A DNA stretch of 64,000 bases from GWE2-40-63 sp050179685 (GTDB lineage: Bacteria > Bacteroidota > Bacteroidia > Bacteroidales > SZUA-534), in the NCBI GenBank assembly GCA_050179685.1, contig JBFXEW010000009.1, forward strand, positions 1 to 64,000, read 5' to 3'. The notes beneath the pieces are model-generated. The model had not been told where the DNA came from and did no database searches. It saw nothing but the letters and a program-made list of their open reading frames with translations. Numbering within the stretch: the stretch's first letter is position 1; each line of letters opens with the position of its first letter. The position numbers and the translations under genes are program-made. Shown here in pieces: positions 35,127 to 44,139 of this stretch.

Positions 35127-36725
35127 ATGCTACGAAACCAAAAACGGCAGGTGCCTCATACTTATGTAATCGTTTTTTTGTTTATTCTAATTTCGGCCAT
35201 TGCCACCTGGTTTGTTCCCGGCGGTCAATACATCGATAAAATAGAAATGGTGAATGGTCAGGAACAAACGGTAAAAGTGTTTGAGTATGTCGAAAGTCAG
35301 CCGCAAACCTGGGAGGTTTTTGCTGCACTTTTTACAGGTTTCGAGAATCAGGCTGGAATCATTGTTTTTATTTTAATGATAGGCGGGGCTTTCTGGATAA
35401 TGAACGAAAGTCGTGCACTCGATGTGGGAATTACCAGTTTTCTGAGTTTCACCCGGCGTTTAGAGCGATTCAAACTAATTCGTTTATTGGGAATCGACAA
35501 TATGGTAATTACCTTAATAATGCTCATGTTTAGCTTGTTTGGTGCCATTTTCGGAATGAGCGAAGAAACCATTGCCTTCATCATCATATTTGTTCCCCTG
35601 GCCATAAGTATGGGTTACGATTCCATAGTTGGCGTTAGCATGTGTTTTGTTGCAGCCGGACTGGGTTTTGCCGGAGCTATTCTAAATCCTTTTACCATTG
35701 GAATTGCGCAGGGCTTGGCTGAAATTCCTTTGTTCTCGGGTTTTGAATACCGCATTTTTATTTGGTTTGTACTCAATTTTGTGGGAATTGCTTTTGTGTT
35801 GTGGTACGCCCGGCGCATTAAGAAAGACCCGAAACGTTCGCTGGTTTATGACGACGACGCCTATTGGAGGAAAAAAGGATCGGATTCCTCTGAAACCATT
35901 TCGTACCATACTCCCAAAGCGGCCTATGTTGCTTACCTTGTGCTGCTCATTGGCATGATAATTTTTTCTGTAAAATATCCACTTTCCGTGTTATCTATTG
36001 GTAATTTGGAGAAGCAGTTGGCCATTATCCCAATTACCACTGGGTTGTTTGCCATACTTGGCGGATTAAGCCTGCGCAAATCGGCTCATTTTTTTGTATT
36101 AACCTTATTGCTGTTTACCATTATTTATCTGATAGTTGGCGTAATGGGATACCAATGGTACATAATGGAAATTGCCAGTTTGTTTTTTGCTATGGGAATT
36201 TTTAGCGGTATTGCCATGAACAAAACGGCCAACAACATTGCCAAATTATTTATCGAAGGAGCAAAAGATATTATGTCGGCTGCTTTTGTGGTGGGTCTGG
36301 CAGGAGGAATAATTGTTGTTTTGCAGGAAGGCAAAATTATTGATACCATTTTGCATGGATTGAGTCGTTCCATGAATGAATTCGGACAATTGGGCTCGGT
36401 AAGTGTAATGTATGGCATCCAAACCCTGATAAATGTGGTGATTCCTTCAGGTTCGGCCAAGGCTGCATTAACCATGCCCATAATGGCTCCATTTTCCGAT
36501 TTAATTGGTTTATCGCGGCAGGCAACGGTAGTTGCTTTCCAATTGGGCGATGGTTTTACCAACATGATAACTCCCACATCGGGAGTTTTAATCGGTGTAT
36601 TGGGTGTGGCCCGAATACCGTACGATAAATGGGTAAAATGGATAACTCCGTTTATGATTGTTTTAATGATACTGGGTTGGTTATTATTAATTCCAACCGT
36701 TACCATGAAGTTAAACGGGTTTTAA
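35127..36725 (+). CDS. YfcC/DcuC-family membrane carrier
   Basis: A 532-aa inner-membrane transporter with about 12-13 helices, assigned to the YfcC / C4-dicarboxylate anaerobic carrier-like family. The N-terminal PHTYVIVFLFILISAIATWFVPGG is diagnostic, and repeat halves show GMSEETIAFIIIFVPLAI and IPSGSAKAALTMPIMAPFSDLIG. Relatives carry C4-dicarboxylates or basic amino acids. With fumarase and malate dehydrogenase present a dicarboxylate role is tempting, but the substrate cannot be read from the sequence. Confidence 0.88.
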   Translation: MLRNQKRQVPHTYVIVFLFILISAIATWFVPGGQYIDKIEMVNGQEQTVKVFEYVESQPQTWEVFAALFTGFENQAGIIVFILMIGGAFWIMNESRALDVGITSFLSFTRRLERFKLIRLLGIDNMVITLIMLMFSLFGAIFGMSEETIAFIIIFVPLAISMGYDSIVGVSMCFVAAGLGFAGAILNPFTIGIAQGLAEIPLFSGFEYRIFIWFVLNFVGIAFVLWYARRIKKDPKRSLVYDDDAYWRKKGSDSSETISYHTPKAAYVAYLVLLIGMIIFSVKYPLSVLSIGNLEKQLAIIPITTGLFAILGGLSLRKSAHFFVLTLLLFTIIYLIVGVMGYQWYIMEIASLFFAMGIFSGIAMNKTANNIAKLFIEGAKDIMSAAFVVGLAGGIIVVLQEGKIIDTILHGLSRSMNEFGQLGSVSVMYGIQTLINVVIPSGSAKAALTMPIMAPFSDLIGLSRQATVVAFQLGDGFTNMITPTSGVLIGVLGVARIPYDKWVKWITPFMIVLMILGWLLLIPTVTMKLNGF

Positions 36726-36758
36726 AATAAAACAGGCTTTACTCTTTAATAAAACAAC

Positions 36759-37628
36759 TTAGCTTGTCTCAGTTACCTGTGATTTGTTGCCGTTTTTATG
36801 TTTTTTGTTTTTGCCGTTTTCAATTTCATAATTAATACTTAGCATCCAGTCTTTATAATCGGGTTCAACTTTTTTCAGAATATCCAACAATTCATGTTTC
36901 AGGGTATTGTCAATTAATTGGGTTCGTCCGGGCCAGATTCTGAGTTTGATGCGTGAATATTTTTTACCGGTGCTGGTGGCTTTATCATTGTACATGGAAA
37001 TACTTCCTCTAAATATGCCCTGAAATTGCTCCTTTACCGATTTCAGAAATGCATCTACTTCATTAAAAATTGAAGGGTTTTCCAATAGTTTGGGAGTGTT
37101 TACAAAATCGATGCTGCAACTCAGGTAACCTTTGGGATAGCGGACAACTTTTGTAATGGTACGATTGGGAATAAAGGCTATTGTCCCTAAATGATCTTCG
37201 ATTTCGATAAAGCGCATATTTATGGAACGAACTACGCCGGTTACTCCGTTTACCTCGACCAACTCGCCAACGTTCATTAAATTTGAAAACACAATGGTAA
37301 CACCGGTTATAACATCCTGTATCAGTCCTTGCGTACCAAAGCCCACGGCCAGTCCAATTACGCTGGCACTTGCAATATAAGCGGTTAATGAAACCCCGAG
37401 TTCCATTAAAATTTTGCCAATGGCAACAAAATAAACCGTAAAAATCAGAATGCTAAAACCTAACGATTGTATGGAACTCCATTTAGCCCGTTTTTTGGTC
37501 AGGGGATATAAAATTATCCGGTCAATAGTTCTTATCAGCAATACGATAAGATGTGCACCAATGGTCAAAGCAGCAATAAAAATAACTTTACCGCCGGTGG
37601 CGGAAAAAAATGTTTCCAGTTGTTCCAT
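36759..37628 (-). CDS. MscS-type mechanosensitive channel
   Basis: A 289-aa protein with three N-terminal membrane helices. The pore-lining helix contains ASASVIGLAVGFGTQGLIQDVITG, and the beta domain starts with VGELVEVNGVTGVVRSINMR. The C-terminal alpha-beta domain is complete and ends in a lysine-rich tail. Such channels release solutes upon hypo-osmotic shock. It is convergent with the carrier gene and is preceded by the peptidase terminator, so it is transcribed alone. Confidence 0.92.
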   Translation of the reverse strand: MEQLETFFSATGGKVIFIAALTIGAHLIVLLIRTIDRIILYPLTKKRAKWSSIQSLGFSILIFTVYFVAIGKILMELGVSLTAYIASASVIGLAVGFGTQGLIQDVITGVTIVFSNLMNVGELVEVNGVTGVVRSINMRFIEIEDHLGTIAFIPNRTITKVVRYPKGYLSCSIDFVNTPKLLENPSIFNEVDAFLKSVKEQFQGIFRGSISMYNDKATSTGKKYSRIKLRIWPGRTQLIDNTLKHELLDILKKVEPDYKDWMLSINYEIENGKNKKHKNGNKSQVTETS

Positions 37629-37697
37629 GAGTAAAAAATTTGCTTTTAAATATAGTGAATTTGTTTTATATACACTTCACAGGTTGGATTTTGAACA

Positions 37698-37728
37698 TAA
37701 AAAAAGCCGGAAGTTGATTTTCCGGCTT
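37698..37728 (-). terminator. Terminator downstream of the S9 peptidase
   Basis: AAGCCGGAA (37704-37712) pairs with TTCCGGCTT (37720-37728). On the minus strand the complement of the A run 37698-37705 forms the T tract. Confidence 0.85.
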
Positions 37729-37751
37729 AAAAAAATTCAGTAAAAGTATTG

Positions 37752-39752
37752 TTAGTTCAGGTGCTTGTTAAAAAAGCCCATCATATACCGGTATAGTTCC
37801 AATTGGTTTTCTTCGTGATGGAAACCGTGTCCCTCGTTGTATTTTACCATGTAGGGAATATCTTCACCTTTGGCACGCAGGGTTTGCACAATTTGATCCG
37901 ATTCGTTGATATTTACCCTTGGGTCGTTTGCTCCCTGAATCACAAATAATGGTTTGGTAATCTCATTTGCCCGTAAAGCCGGTGATACTTCTTCCATTAT
38001 TTTCTTTTCTTCCGGATTTTCAGGATCGTACCATTGCGCATAAAACTGGGCCATAAAAGGTTTCCAGTAAGCCGGGAACGAATTTACAAAGGTAAACAGG
38101 TTCGATACGCCCACGTAATCAACACCGCAAACATACAGGTCAGGTGTTTTTATTAAGCTTCCTAAAGTTGCCAAACCACCGTAGCTGGCTCCGTAAATGG
38201 CAATTTTGTTTTTATCGGCCCAACCTTGTTCTATACAGTATTGTACACCATCTTCCAGGTCGTTTAACATATTACGGCCAATTTGTTTACTTCCGGCCAG
38301 GTAGAATTCTTTCCCATATCCCCCTGAACCGCGGTAATTTACCTGCAAAGTGGCGTATCCACGGCTGGCAAACAACTGGGTTTCGGGATTAAATCCCCAA
38401 CTGTCGCGAACGCCATAAGGGCCTCCGTGAGGATTTACAATCATGGGAACTTTTTCTCCTTTAAACGCTTTTTCGGGAAGTGTAATGTAGGCGTAAACCG
38501 TAAAACCATCGCGACTCTTGAATTTAATCGGTCGCATTTCTGCCATATCTTCTTCTTTAAGCTGTGGCATTAAAGTAATCATCAATTTAAATTCATCATT
38601 GGTTGCATTGTAAATGTGATATTCACCATAAAGTTTGTCGCTGGTTACGTAAAGCAGGTATTTGTCTTCATCATCGGTTTTATCCGTAATCCAAAAATCT
38701 TTATTCCCGAATTGTGCTTTGAATTTAGCATGCAGTTTCTTGTAATGCTCGCTTACCGGTTCAATTTGAAATTTCTCTCCGTTGTACGAGAAGTAATCAA
38801 TCTCCCAGTTACGTTTTCGTGATCTTGACATGCCACTGGCATCAAAAGTATCGTTTTCAAACATCACTTTAAGCACTTTTTTGTTGGCTAAATCGTACAG
38901 ACAAATGGCTTCTTTGTCGCGGTTTAAATTGGTTGCTACATAAGCCAGGTGTTGACTTTCAGGGTCGTAATCGAACCCGATAACATTAAATGATCCTTTC
39001 CAATCGTAATGTTCAATAACTTGAAAATCTTCGTTTTCGTTTAAGCGGTACATGAATTGTAATTCGGTGCCATTAACCTGCTTAGTGAACCCGCGAAGGT
39101 TTCCATCTTTATCAAAATCGTAGCCCATTATGGGGCTCGATAAATCGGTATTTTCATAAAGCTTGGTTAATTCGCCGGTATTTACGTCGATGCGGTAGGG
39201 CTCAAATACCTGGGCATTATCTTTATTCATCTGAATAATAATGTAGTCGGGTTGTTCTTTTAGCATTTCTAAAATGCCAACCCTGACGTTTTCAAACGGA
39301 GTTAAAGCCTGAGGATTTGAACCATCGATATTTACCGCAAATAGCTGGTAATTTTCGTTTCCGCCCTGATCTTTAATATAAATTAAGCGTTCATCGTTAA
39401 CCCAGCCGTAACCCCGAATCAGTTCTTCGTCTTCGGTAATTACCCGGGTAACTTTTTCCGTTTCAGTGTTCATTACATATACGTGTCGCTTGCTGTTTTC
39501 GTCTTTTTCGCGATACGACAGGTAATTTCCTTTTGGAGAAAACTGAAAACTGCTTTTTAAAGGTTTGGCAAAGTACGAGGCAACATTGTATTTGTAATCA
39601 CCAACATCGGATGCAGCCATTTTTTCAAGTTCTTCGGTAGTCGAGGGTAGGCTTACATCACCCGGCAACTCTTTTTGTTCTTGTGCTTTTGTCATAAAAA
39701 ATAGCAATAATAACACAAAGGTTAAGTGAATAAATTTTTTTGAATGTTTCAT
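37752..39752 (-). CDS. Exported S9-family prolyl oligopeptidase-like peptidase
   Basis: A 666-aa enzyme with an N-terminal signal peptide (KKFIHLTFVLLLLFFMTKAQ), a seven-bladed propeller region with PD40-like repeats (about 50-380) and a C-terminal alpha/beta hydrolase. The catalytic serine sits in YGASYGGLATL, the aspartate in QGANDPRVN and the histidine in YNEGHGFHHEE. Enzymes of this type cleave peptides, often after proline, in the periplasm. It is monocistronic with a terminator and a -7 box upstream. Confidence 0.92.
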   Translation of the reverse strand: MKHSKKFIHLTFVLLLLFFMTKAQEQKELPGDVSLPSTTEELEKMAASDVGDYKYNVASYFAKPLKSSFQFSPKGNYLSYREKDENSKRHVYVMNTETEKVTRVITEDEELIRGYGWVNDERLIYIKDQGGNENYQLFAVNIDGSNPQALTPFENVRVGILEMLKEQPDYIIIQMNKDNAQVFEPYRIDVNTGELTKLYENTDLSSPIMGYDFDKDGNLRGFTKQVNGTELQFMYRLNENEDFQVIEHYDWKGSFNVIGFDYDPESQHLAYVATNLNRDKEAICLYDLANKKVLKVMFENDTFDASGMSRSRKRNWEIDYFSYNGEKFQIEPVSEHYKKLHAKFKAQFGNKDFWITDKTDDEDKYLLYVTSDKLYGEYHIYNATNDEFKLMITLMPQLKEEDMAEMRPIKFKSRDGFTVYAYITLPEKAFKGEKVPMIVNPHGGPYGVRDSWGFNPETQLFASRGYATLQVNYRGSGGYGKEFYLAGSKQIGRNMLNDLEDGVQYCIEQGWADKNKIAIYGASYGGLATLGSLIKTPDLYVCGVDYVGVSNLFTFVNSFPAYWKPFMAQFYAQWYDPENPEEKKIMEEVSPALRANEITKPLFVIQGANDPRVNINESDQIVQTLRAKGEDIPYMVKYNEGHGFHHEENQLELYRYMMGFFNKHLN

Positions 39753-39805
39753 AACGTTTCTTTTAGGGGGTAAAACTCATTTGTTGTTGAATAATGTCTT
39801 TGACG

Positions 39806-39813
39806 CAAAGATA
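39806..39813 (-). promoter_or_regulatory. -7 box TATCTTTG of the S9 peptidase gene
   Basis: The minus strand reads TATCTTTG, an exact TAnnTTTG element, 53 nt before the peptidase ATG. A TTTTG lies upstream on that strand, but only 12 nt away, which is short for a -33 box. Confidence 0.5.
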
Positions 39814-39900
39814 AACCATTGGTTACAAAATGCCATTTTTTCATCTTTTGTTTTGTTAATTTGATGCAGTAATTTATTTTTGGGCAACGAATTTACGGCA

Positions 39901-40464
39901 ATGACTGAGAACCAGTTTGAAGATATTTATAAAAGTAATTACTCGTTTTTGGTAAACGTGGCTTTTGGCGTTCTCAAAGATCGCGATGATGCCCGTGACA
40001 TAGTGCAGCAGGTATTTTTAAAGCTTTGGAATTTGCGTAACGAAGTAAATTCTGACCAAAACATGCGGGCTTACCTGCATCGTTCCGTAATCAATACCGC
40101 ATTAAATTTTATCGACAAGAATAAACGGATTGTAAACGAAGAACAATCGGCAGATAATGTTTTCGATAGTTTACAGGTAAAACCCAACAGCGATTATTTA
40201 TCGGACGAAGTTGAACTGGCCATTAAAAAAGCTATTTCGGCGCTGCCCGATAAATGTCAGACTGTTTTTAGCCTTAGCCGCTTTTCTGATTTGAGTAATA
40301 AGGAAATTGCAGAGGAATTAAATATTAGTTTAAAGGCCGTTGAAAAGCATATTAGCAAGGCGCTAAGGGATTTACGATTAAGTCTGAAACCTTATATGGA
40401 TTTAATTCATGTTTTTCTTTTTTTAGGGGTAGGGCAGTACCTGTTTCAACTGTTTTATATCTAG
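39901..40464 (+). CDS. ECF sigma factor (FecI-like)
   Basis: A 187-aa sigma-70 factor of the ECF type. Region 2 contains FLVNVAFGVLKDRDDARDIVQQVFLKLW and region 4 contains LPDKCQTVFSLSRFSDLSNKEIAEELNISLKAVEKHISKAL. I chose the ATG at 39901; an in-frame TTG at 39880 would add seven residues that do not look conserved. The C-terminus adds a hydrophobic stretch (LIHVFLFLGVGQYLFQLFYI). The FecR-like gene follows 11 nt later, so the pair forms a sigma/anti-sigma unit. No TonB-dependent receptor gene follows. Confidence 0.9.
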   Translation: MTENQFEDIYKSNYSFLVNVAFGVLKDRDDARDIVQQVFLKLWNLRNEVNSDQNMRAYLHRSVINTALNFIDKNKRIVNEEQSADNVFDSLQVKPNSDYLSDEVELAIKKAISALPDKCQTVFSLSRFSDLSNKEIAEELNISLKAVEKHISKALRDLRLSLKPYMDLIHVFLFLGVGQYLFQLFYI

Positions 40465-40475
40465 ATTGTGAATTT

Positions 40476-41468
40476 ATGGAAACCATTTTCGACATAGTAA
40501 GCAAGCATATTAGCGGAGAAGAACTCACCGGAAACGAGGAGTTGCAGCTTCAGCAATGGTTGTCTGTGCCCGAAAATAAAGAGGTTTACACCGAACTTCA
40601 AAAGGTTTGGAAATTAAGCAATCAGTTCCAATACAATCTGAATATTGATGTTGATGCCGAATGGGAGCAATTTAAGCACTTGCGCGATTCCAATAAGGTT
40701 CGTTTCCTAAATAAACCCGGCCGACTGCAATTCATTGCTATTGCAGCATCAATAATAGTATTATTGGGTATTTTTGGAATTATTTCAACTAAAAACAGCC
40801 AACAATATTTGTATCAAACCGCTCAAAATACCGAACAAATTCAACTGCCCGACAATACCCGGGTTTGGTTAAATGCCGAATCGAGTTTGTTGCTTGATAA
40901 AGCTTATAATAAGAAGAACCGAAATGTAAAACTCAAAGGTGAAGCTTATTTTGAGGTAGAAAAGAATGCTGAGCTTCCTTTTGTTATTGAATCGGGAAAA
41001 GGGCTCCGGGCTAAAGTTTTAGGCACCAGCTTTAATTTGCAGGTTAAAGAGAAGAGCAAAACCTGGGCTCTTAATGTTTTTAGCGGTAAAGTCTGGTTCG
41101 GAAACTCCAATAAAAATGCCCTGGTGGTTGAAAAAGAACAACAGGTATATTTCGATACCCAATCGGGAACCATTTCAAAGCAAGACGTTTTTAATCCAAA
41201 TGCTATTTCGTGGAAGAGCAATCAGCTTATCTTCAATAATACACCGGTAGAATCGGTAGCCAGTCAGCTGAGCGAGTATTTTGGCAAACAGGTAATACTA
41301 CCCGATAATGTGCAGGAACTCCGTTACAGTGGTACTTTTGATAATCCAAACGAGAAAAATATAGCCCAGGTTATTGCATTGGCCATGGGTTGGGAATATA
41401 AAATAACAAACAAGGCCATTGTTTTTACTCAGAAAACAAAATCAGCCGGAATTCAACCGCTTTCGTAG
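40476..41468 (+). CDS. FecR-family anti-sigma / transmembrane regulator
   Basis: A 330-aa protein with an N-terminal cytoplasmic domain (about 1-85), one transmembrane helix (about 88-106, LQFIAIAASIIVLLGIFGII), a FecR core (QLPDNTRVWLNAESSLLLD and GEAYFEVEKN) and a C-terminal STN-like DUF4974 domain (LIFNNTPVESVASQLSEYFGKQV). It should hold the sigma factor at the membrane until a surface receptor signals. The usual SusC/SusD or FecA partner is missing from this locus. Confidence 0.9.
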   Translation: METIFDIVSKHISGEELTGNEELQLQQWLSVPENKEVYTELQKVWKLSNQFQYNLNIDVDAEWEQFKHLRDSNKVRFLNKPGRLQFIAIAASIIVLLGIFGIISTKNSQQYLYQTAQNTEQIQLPDNTRVWLNAESSLLLDKAYNKKNRNVKLKGEAYFEVEKNAELPFVIESGKGLRAKVLGTSFNLQVKEKSKTWALNVFSGKVWFGNSNKNALVVEKEQQVYFDTQSGTISKQDVFNPNAISWKSNQLIFNNTPVESVASQLSEYFGKQVILPDNVQELRYSGTFDNPNEKNIAQVIALAMGWEYKITNKAIVFTQKTKSAGIQPLS

Positions 41469-41582
41469 CTTCTTTCTCCGTTTACTTTCACCTTATCTGC
41501 ATAAAATTTAATGGCACGAATGCTGTTTAATCGTAATATTTAGGTATCTTTAACCTGCATTTTTCCTCTAAATGTAAGTGTT

Positions 41583-41780
41583 ATGGAAAAGTCGACAAAA
41601 AAAGATATTTATTATGAACCTCGCGTCGAAATCAGGCCCGATTTAGCTATTATCGAAACTTTTCAGGATGGCAGCCAACTGATTCGCAAACAAGGGCACA
41701 TAATTATTATCGAAGCCAGTAAGGCTTGCTTAAGCCGGTTTAAACTTTATGCCAATTTAAAGTTGTTTAGTTTAAATTAA
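41583..41780 (+). CDS. Small protein of unknown function
   Basis: A 65-aa ORF with an ATG 114 nt after the anti-sigma stop. Its coding-like N-terminal part reads YYEPRVEIRPDLAIIETFQDGS, then a hydrophobic HIIIIEAS segment. I do not recognise a family. It lies in the sigma/anti-sigma region on the same strand and could be cotranscribed. It is short enough that chance cannot be excluded. Confidence 0.45.
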   Translation: MEKSTKKDIYYEPRVEIRPDLAIIETFQDGSQLIRKQGHIIIIEASKACLSRFKLYANLKLFSLN

Positions 41781-41826
41781 ACGGTGTTTTTAACTTCTGC
41801 CTATTTCTTCTGCCTGTTCGCTTATT

Positions 41827-42948
41827 TTAAATACTTTTAATAAAAACCCGATACCTTTTATAAATGGTTCCATCCAGTCGTTCCATCTCTGCTCTTATTT
41901 TTGTATTTACTTCGAGTGTTAAGTGGCTGTCGATGTATTCCAGGTTTGCTTTTCGGGCTTCTTCAAGCATGTGTATGGCAAGCAAAGCATCGAGTCCTTT
42001 ATTGCGGTATTCTTCGTGAATACCACCCAGCAAAAGGTTTAACTGTTTGGTATGTTTTTGTGAATTCAGAATTTTTAAGATGCCAAAAGGAAACAAATGT
42101 CCTTTACTTTTTTTAATTCCTTCACTCACATCGGGCATAGCAATTACAAACGCTACTACCTGATCTGTTTCGTTGGTTACAATTTTTATAAATCGGGGAT
42201 TCAGAATGGGAATATATCGTTTGGCAAACTCTTTCATCTCCTTGTGATTCAACGGAGTAAAAGCATAAATATCTTTAAAGGTTTCGTTCAGTAAAGTCAA
42301 AACCGGAATTATGTATTTGCGAAGCTGCTTTCTCGATTCCAGATTGATTACCTGCACCTTACCATTGTTTATTCTGCGTTCAAATATTTTTTGATAAAAT
42401 TCGGGAACGGTTTCCGGAATCATAATCTTATACACAAACATATCGCGATGCTTGGTGTAACCCATTTGTTCAATTAGCTGGGGCTGATAGGGTAAGTTCC
42501 CGTTGGTGGCAATTACCAATGGTTCATCAAAACCCTCAATCATCATTCCCTGGGGATCTTTGTCGGAGAACGCCAAAGGACCCACCAGCGCTTCCATTCC
42601 TTTTTCACGGGCCCAGTTTTCGATGGCACTAATTAAAAGTTGGGCAACTTCAGCATCGTCGTAGGTTTCCATAAAACAAAACCGACCATGATTTTCATTA
42701 TGTCCCTGGTTGTACCGATGGTTTATAATACCCATAATGCGCCCAACAATTTCATCTCCTTTTTTCGCCAGTAAAAGAATGGTATCGCAATGGTCGAACA
42801 GCGGGTTCTTTTTTGCATCAAAAAACACCCACTCGTCCATGTAAATGGGAGGAACCCAATTTTTATGATGTTTATGAATCTTTGCCGGAAGAAAAATAAA
42901 CTGTTTTAAATCGTTTTTCGATTCTACTTCATGTAAACTTAGGCTCAT
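41827..42948 (-). CDS. GNAT-like acyltransferase superfamily protein
   Basis: A 373-aa cytosolic protein of the GNAT-like group found widely in Bacteroidota. The N-terminal half shows FIFLPAKIHKHHKNWVPP and VGRIMGIINHRYN; the C-terminal half has LLGGIHEEYRNKGLDALLAIHMLEEA, which resembles the acetyl-CoA pyrophosphate-binding loop (R/Q-x-x-G-x-G/A). The substrate is unknown. The start overlaps the stop of the upstream PAP2 gene by 20 nt, pointing to one transcription unit. Confidence 0.8.
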   Translation of the reverse strand: MSLSLHEVESKNDLKQFIFLPAKIHKHHKNWVPPIYMDEWVFFDAKKNPLFDHCDTILLLAKKGDEIVGRIMGIINHRYNQGHNENHGRFCFMETYDDAEVAQLLISAIENWAREKGMEALVGPLAFSDKDPQGMMIEGFDEPLVIATNGNLPYQPQLIEQMGYTKHRDMFVYKIMIPETVPEFYQKIFERRINNGKVQVINLESRKQLRKYIIPVLTLLNETFKDIYAFTPLNHKEMKEFAKRYIPILNPRFIKIVTNETDQVVAFVIAMPDVSEGIKKSKGHLFPFGILKILNSQKHTKQLNLLLGGIHEEYRNKGLDALLAIHMLEEARKANLEYIDSHLTLEVNTKIRAEMERLDGTIYKRYRVFIKSI

Positions 42949-43831
42949 AGGGTTTATTTTTTATAGTAAGCAGGTGAAATAATTTTTGCGACACATAGTA
43001 TACCAAAGGTGTAATAAGAATGGCAGCAAGCACATCGATTAAGTAATGAGCTTTGATATAGACGGTTGAAAACAACAATAACACGGTTATGGGAATTACC
43101 AGGACCGTCCATTTTGTTAAATTTTTTGCGGTAAACCAAAGCAACATTAAGCAGATGCTTACATGAGAACTGGGGAAAGCTCCGGTGGGTGCTTCTCCAA
43201 CCGCCTGAACGCTACGAACCAGGTATCCGAAGAGGTAACCACCGGGTAAATTTGCAAGACTGTTGGCAAAATAAAACTGGGGACCTGCTACGGGAATAAG
43301 AATAAAAAACAGGTAATACAAGAAAAATGAATTCACAATAATAAAAACTATTTGCTCGCTTTTGGCTGGCCCCAGTTTTATGAAAGTCAGCACAGGAATT
43401 CCTATAATAAGCAGGTAATACGAGAAATATCCCAAATACATGAGCTCAGCAAACCAGTTAAAGGGTATTATTTCTGAAAACACATCGGCAGCTTGTACTG
43501 CAAAAAGCCTGAACTCAAAATTTGCAAAAAAAGAATCCAGGTTTTCTTTAAACAGCAGGTTGTTTAGGTAGTCGGTTTCGCCGTAAAAATAGCCCAGTAA
43601 GGGCAGTACCCAAAATTGCCGGATAACTTGAAATGTTTTTCCGGGTTTATTGAATTTGTAGAAAATTAAAAGAAAGCCAACAAATAGAATTGTCAACATC
43701 CTGATTAGCAGATGCGATTCAATGGCTTTTAATTGCTGATGGTTTCCAATTATTAAAATACCCGTAACAACAAGGTAAATAAAGGTTGAAATTTCAACAG
43801 CTTTAATTCTTTGAGAATAAGTGGTATTCAA
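42929..43831 (-). CDS. PAP2-family membrane phosphatase
   Basis: A 300-aa polytopic protein with about eight hydrophobic helices. The PAP2 signature is visible in its last half: GAFPSSHVSICLML (the SGHxxx-type motif 2) and YIKAHYLIDVLAAI (motif 3, with the catalytic histidine). Members remove phosphate from phosphatidic acid, undecaprenyl pyrophosphate or inositol-type lipids. The overlapping GNAT-like gene suggests a joint lipid or envelope task; this is inference. Confidence 0.85.
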   Translation of the reverse strand: MNTTYSQRIKAVEISTFIYLVVTGILIIGNHQQLKAIESHLLIRMLTILFVGFLLIFYKFNKPGKTFQVIRQFWVLPLLGYFYGETDYLNNLLFKENLDSFFANFEFRLFAVQAADVFSEIIPFNWFAELMYLGYFSYYLLIIGIPVLTFIKLGPAKSEQIVFIIVNSFFLYYLFFILIPVAGPQFYFANSLANLPGGYLFGYLVRSVQAVGEAPTGAFPSSHVSICLMLLWFTAKNLTKWTVLVIPITVLLLFSTVYIKAHYLIDVLAAILITPLVYYVSQKLFHLLTIKNKPYEPKFT

Positions 43832-43924
43832 TGGTTTTAAACTGAGTAAAACTAAAAATATTTAGTGATAAAGTTAATAAAATTGTAATGCCCCGGATGT
43901 TTGAAGTAAAAATTGAGAAGAGAT

Positions 43925-43961
43925 CAAAAAAGCCACTCACATTTTGAATCTGTAAGTGGCT
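43925..43961 (-). terminator. Terminator of the tRNA gene
   Basis: AGCCACT (43931-43937) pairs with AGTGGCT (43955-43961). On the minus strand, the complement of the A run 43926-43931 gives six T. It ends 10 nt from the tRNA 3' end. Confidence 0.75.
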
Positions 43962-43970
43962 CATTTTGAG

Positions 43971-44044
43971 TACCGAGAGGCAGGCTTGAACTGCCGACCT
44001 CAGGATTATGAATCCTGCGCTCTAACCAGCTGAGCTACCTCGGC
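43971..44044 (-). tRNA. tRNA-Met (anticodon CAT)
   Basis: A 74-nt cloverleaf on the minus strand starting GCCGAGG. The acceptor stem has seven pairs, two of them G-U, with discriminator A. The D arm is GCTCAGCTGGTTAGAGC, the anticodon arm CAGGATTCATAATCCTG with CAT, and the T arm GGCAG-TTCAAGC-CTGCC. The encoded CCA is absent. The CAT anticodon could also be the lysidine-modified tRNA-Ile2; initiator identity is unlikely. The next copy at 44067 is broken. Confidence 0.92.
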
Positions 44045-44066
44045 ATTATAAACTAGAACTTTTATT

Positions 44067-44139
44067 ACCTCAGGATTATGAATCCTGCGGACCAGTTGAG
44101 CCTGTCTGACTGGTTTCATCCAGGCAGGCTACATCAGCA
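44067..44139 (-). pseudogene. Broken partial tRNA-Met copy interrupted by a palindrome
   Basis: On the minus strand this reads TGCTGATGTAG, a 28-nt insert, CTCAACTGGT, two or three altered bases, then CAGGATTCATAATCCTGAGGT. That matches the 5' half and anticodon arm of the neighbouring tRNA, including the CAT anticodon loop. The T arm and 3' acceptor are absent, so it cannot fold into a tRNA. The insert (44101-44128) sits precisely between GTAG and CTCA of the D arm. Confidence 0.8.
44101..44128. repeat. 28-bp REP-like palindrome inside the tRNA copy
   Basis: CCTGTCTG at the left end pairs with CAGGCAGG at the right end, with one G-T pair and further TGG/CCA pairing around a short loop. The 10-bp CCTGTCTGAC also occurs at 8071-8080, next to another repeat cluster. 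It behaves like a small REP or MITE-type unit. Confidence 0.7.

Noticed and set aside
39880..39900. TTG start for the sigma factor gene
   Set aside because: It adds seven weakly plausible residues; the ATG at 39901 gives the normal ECF N-terminus.
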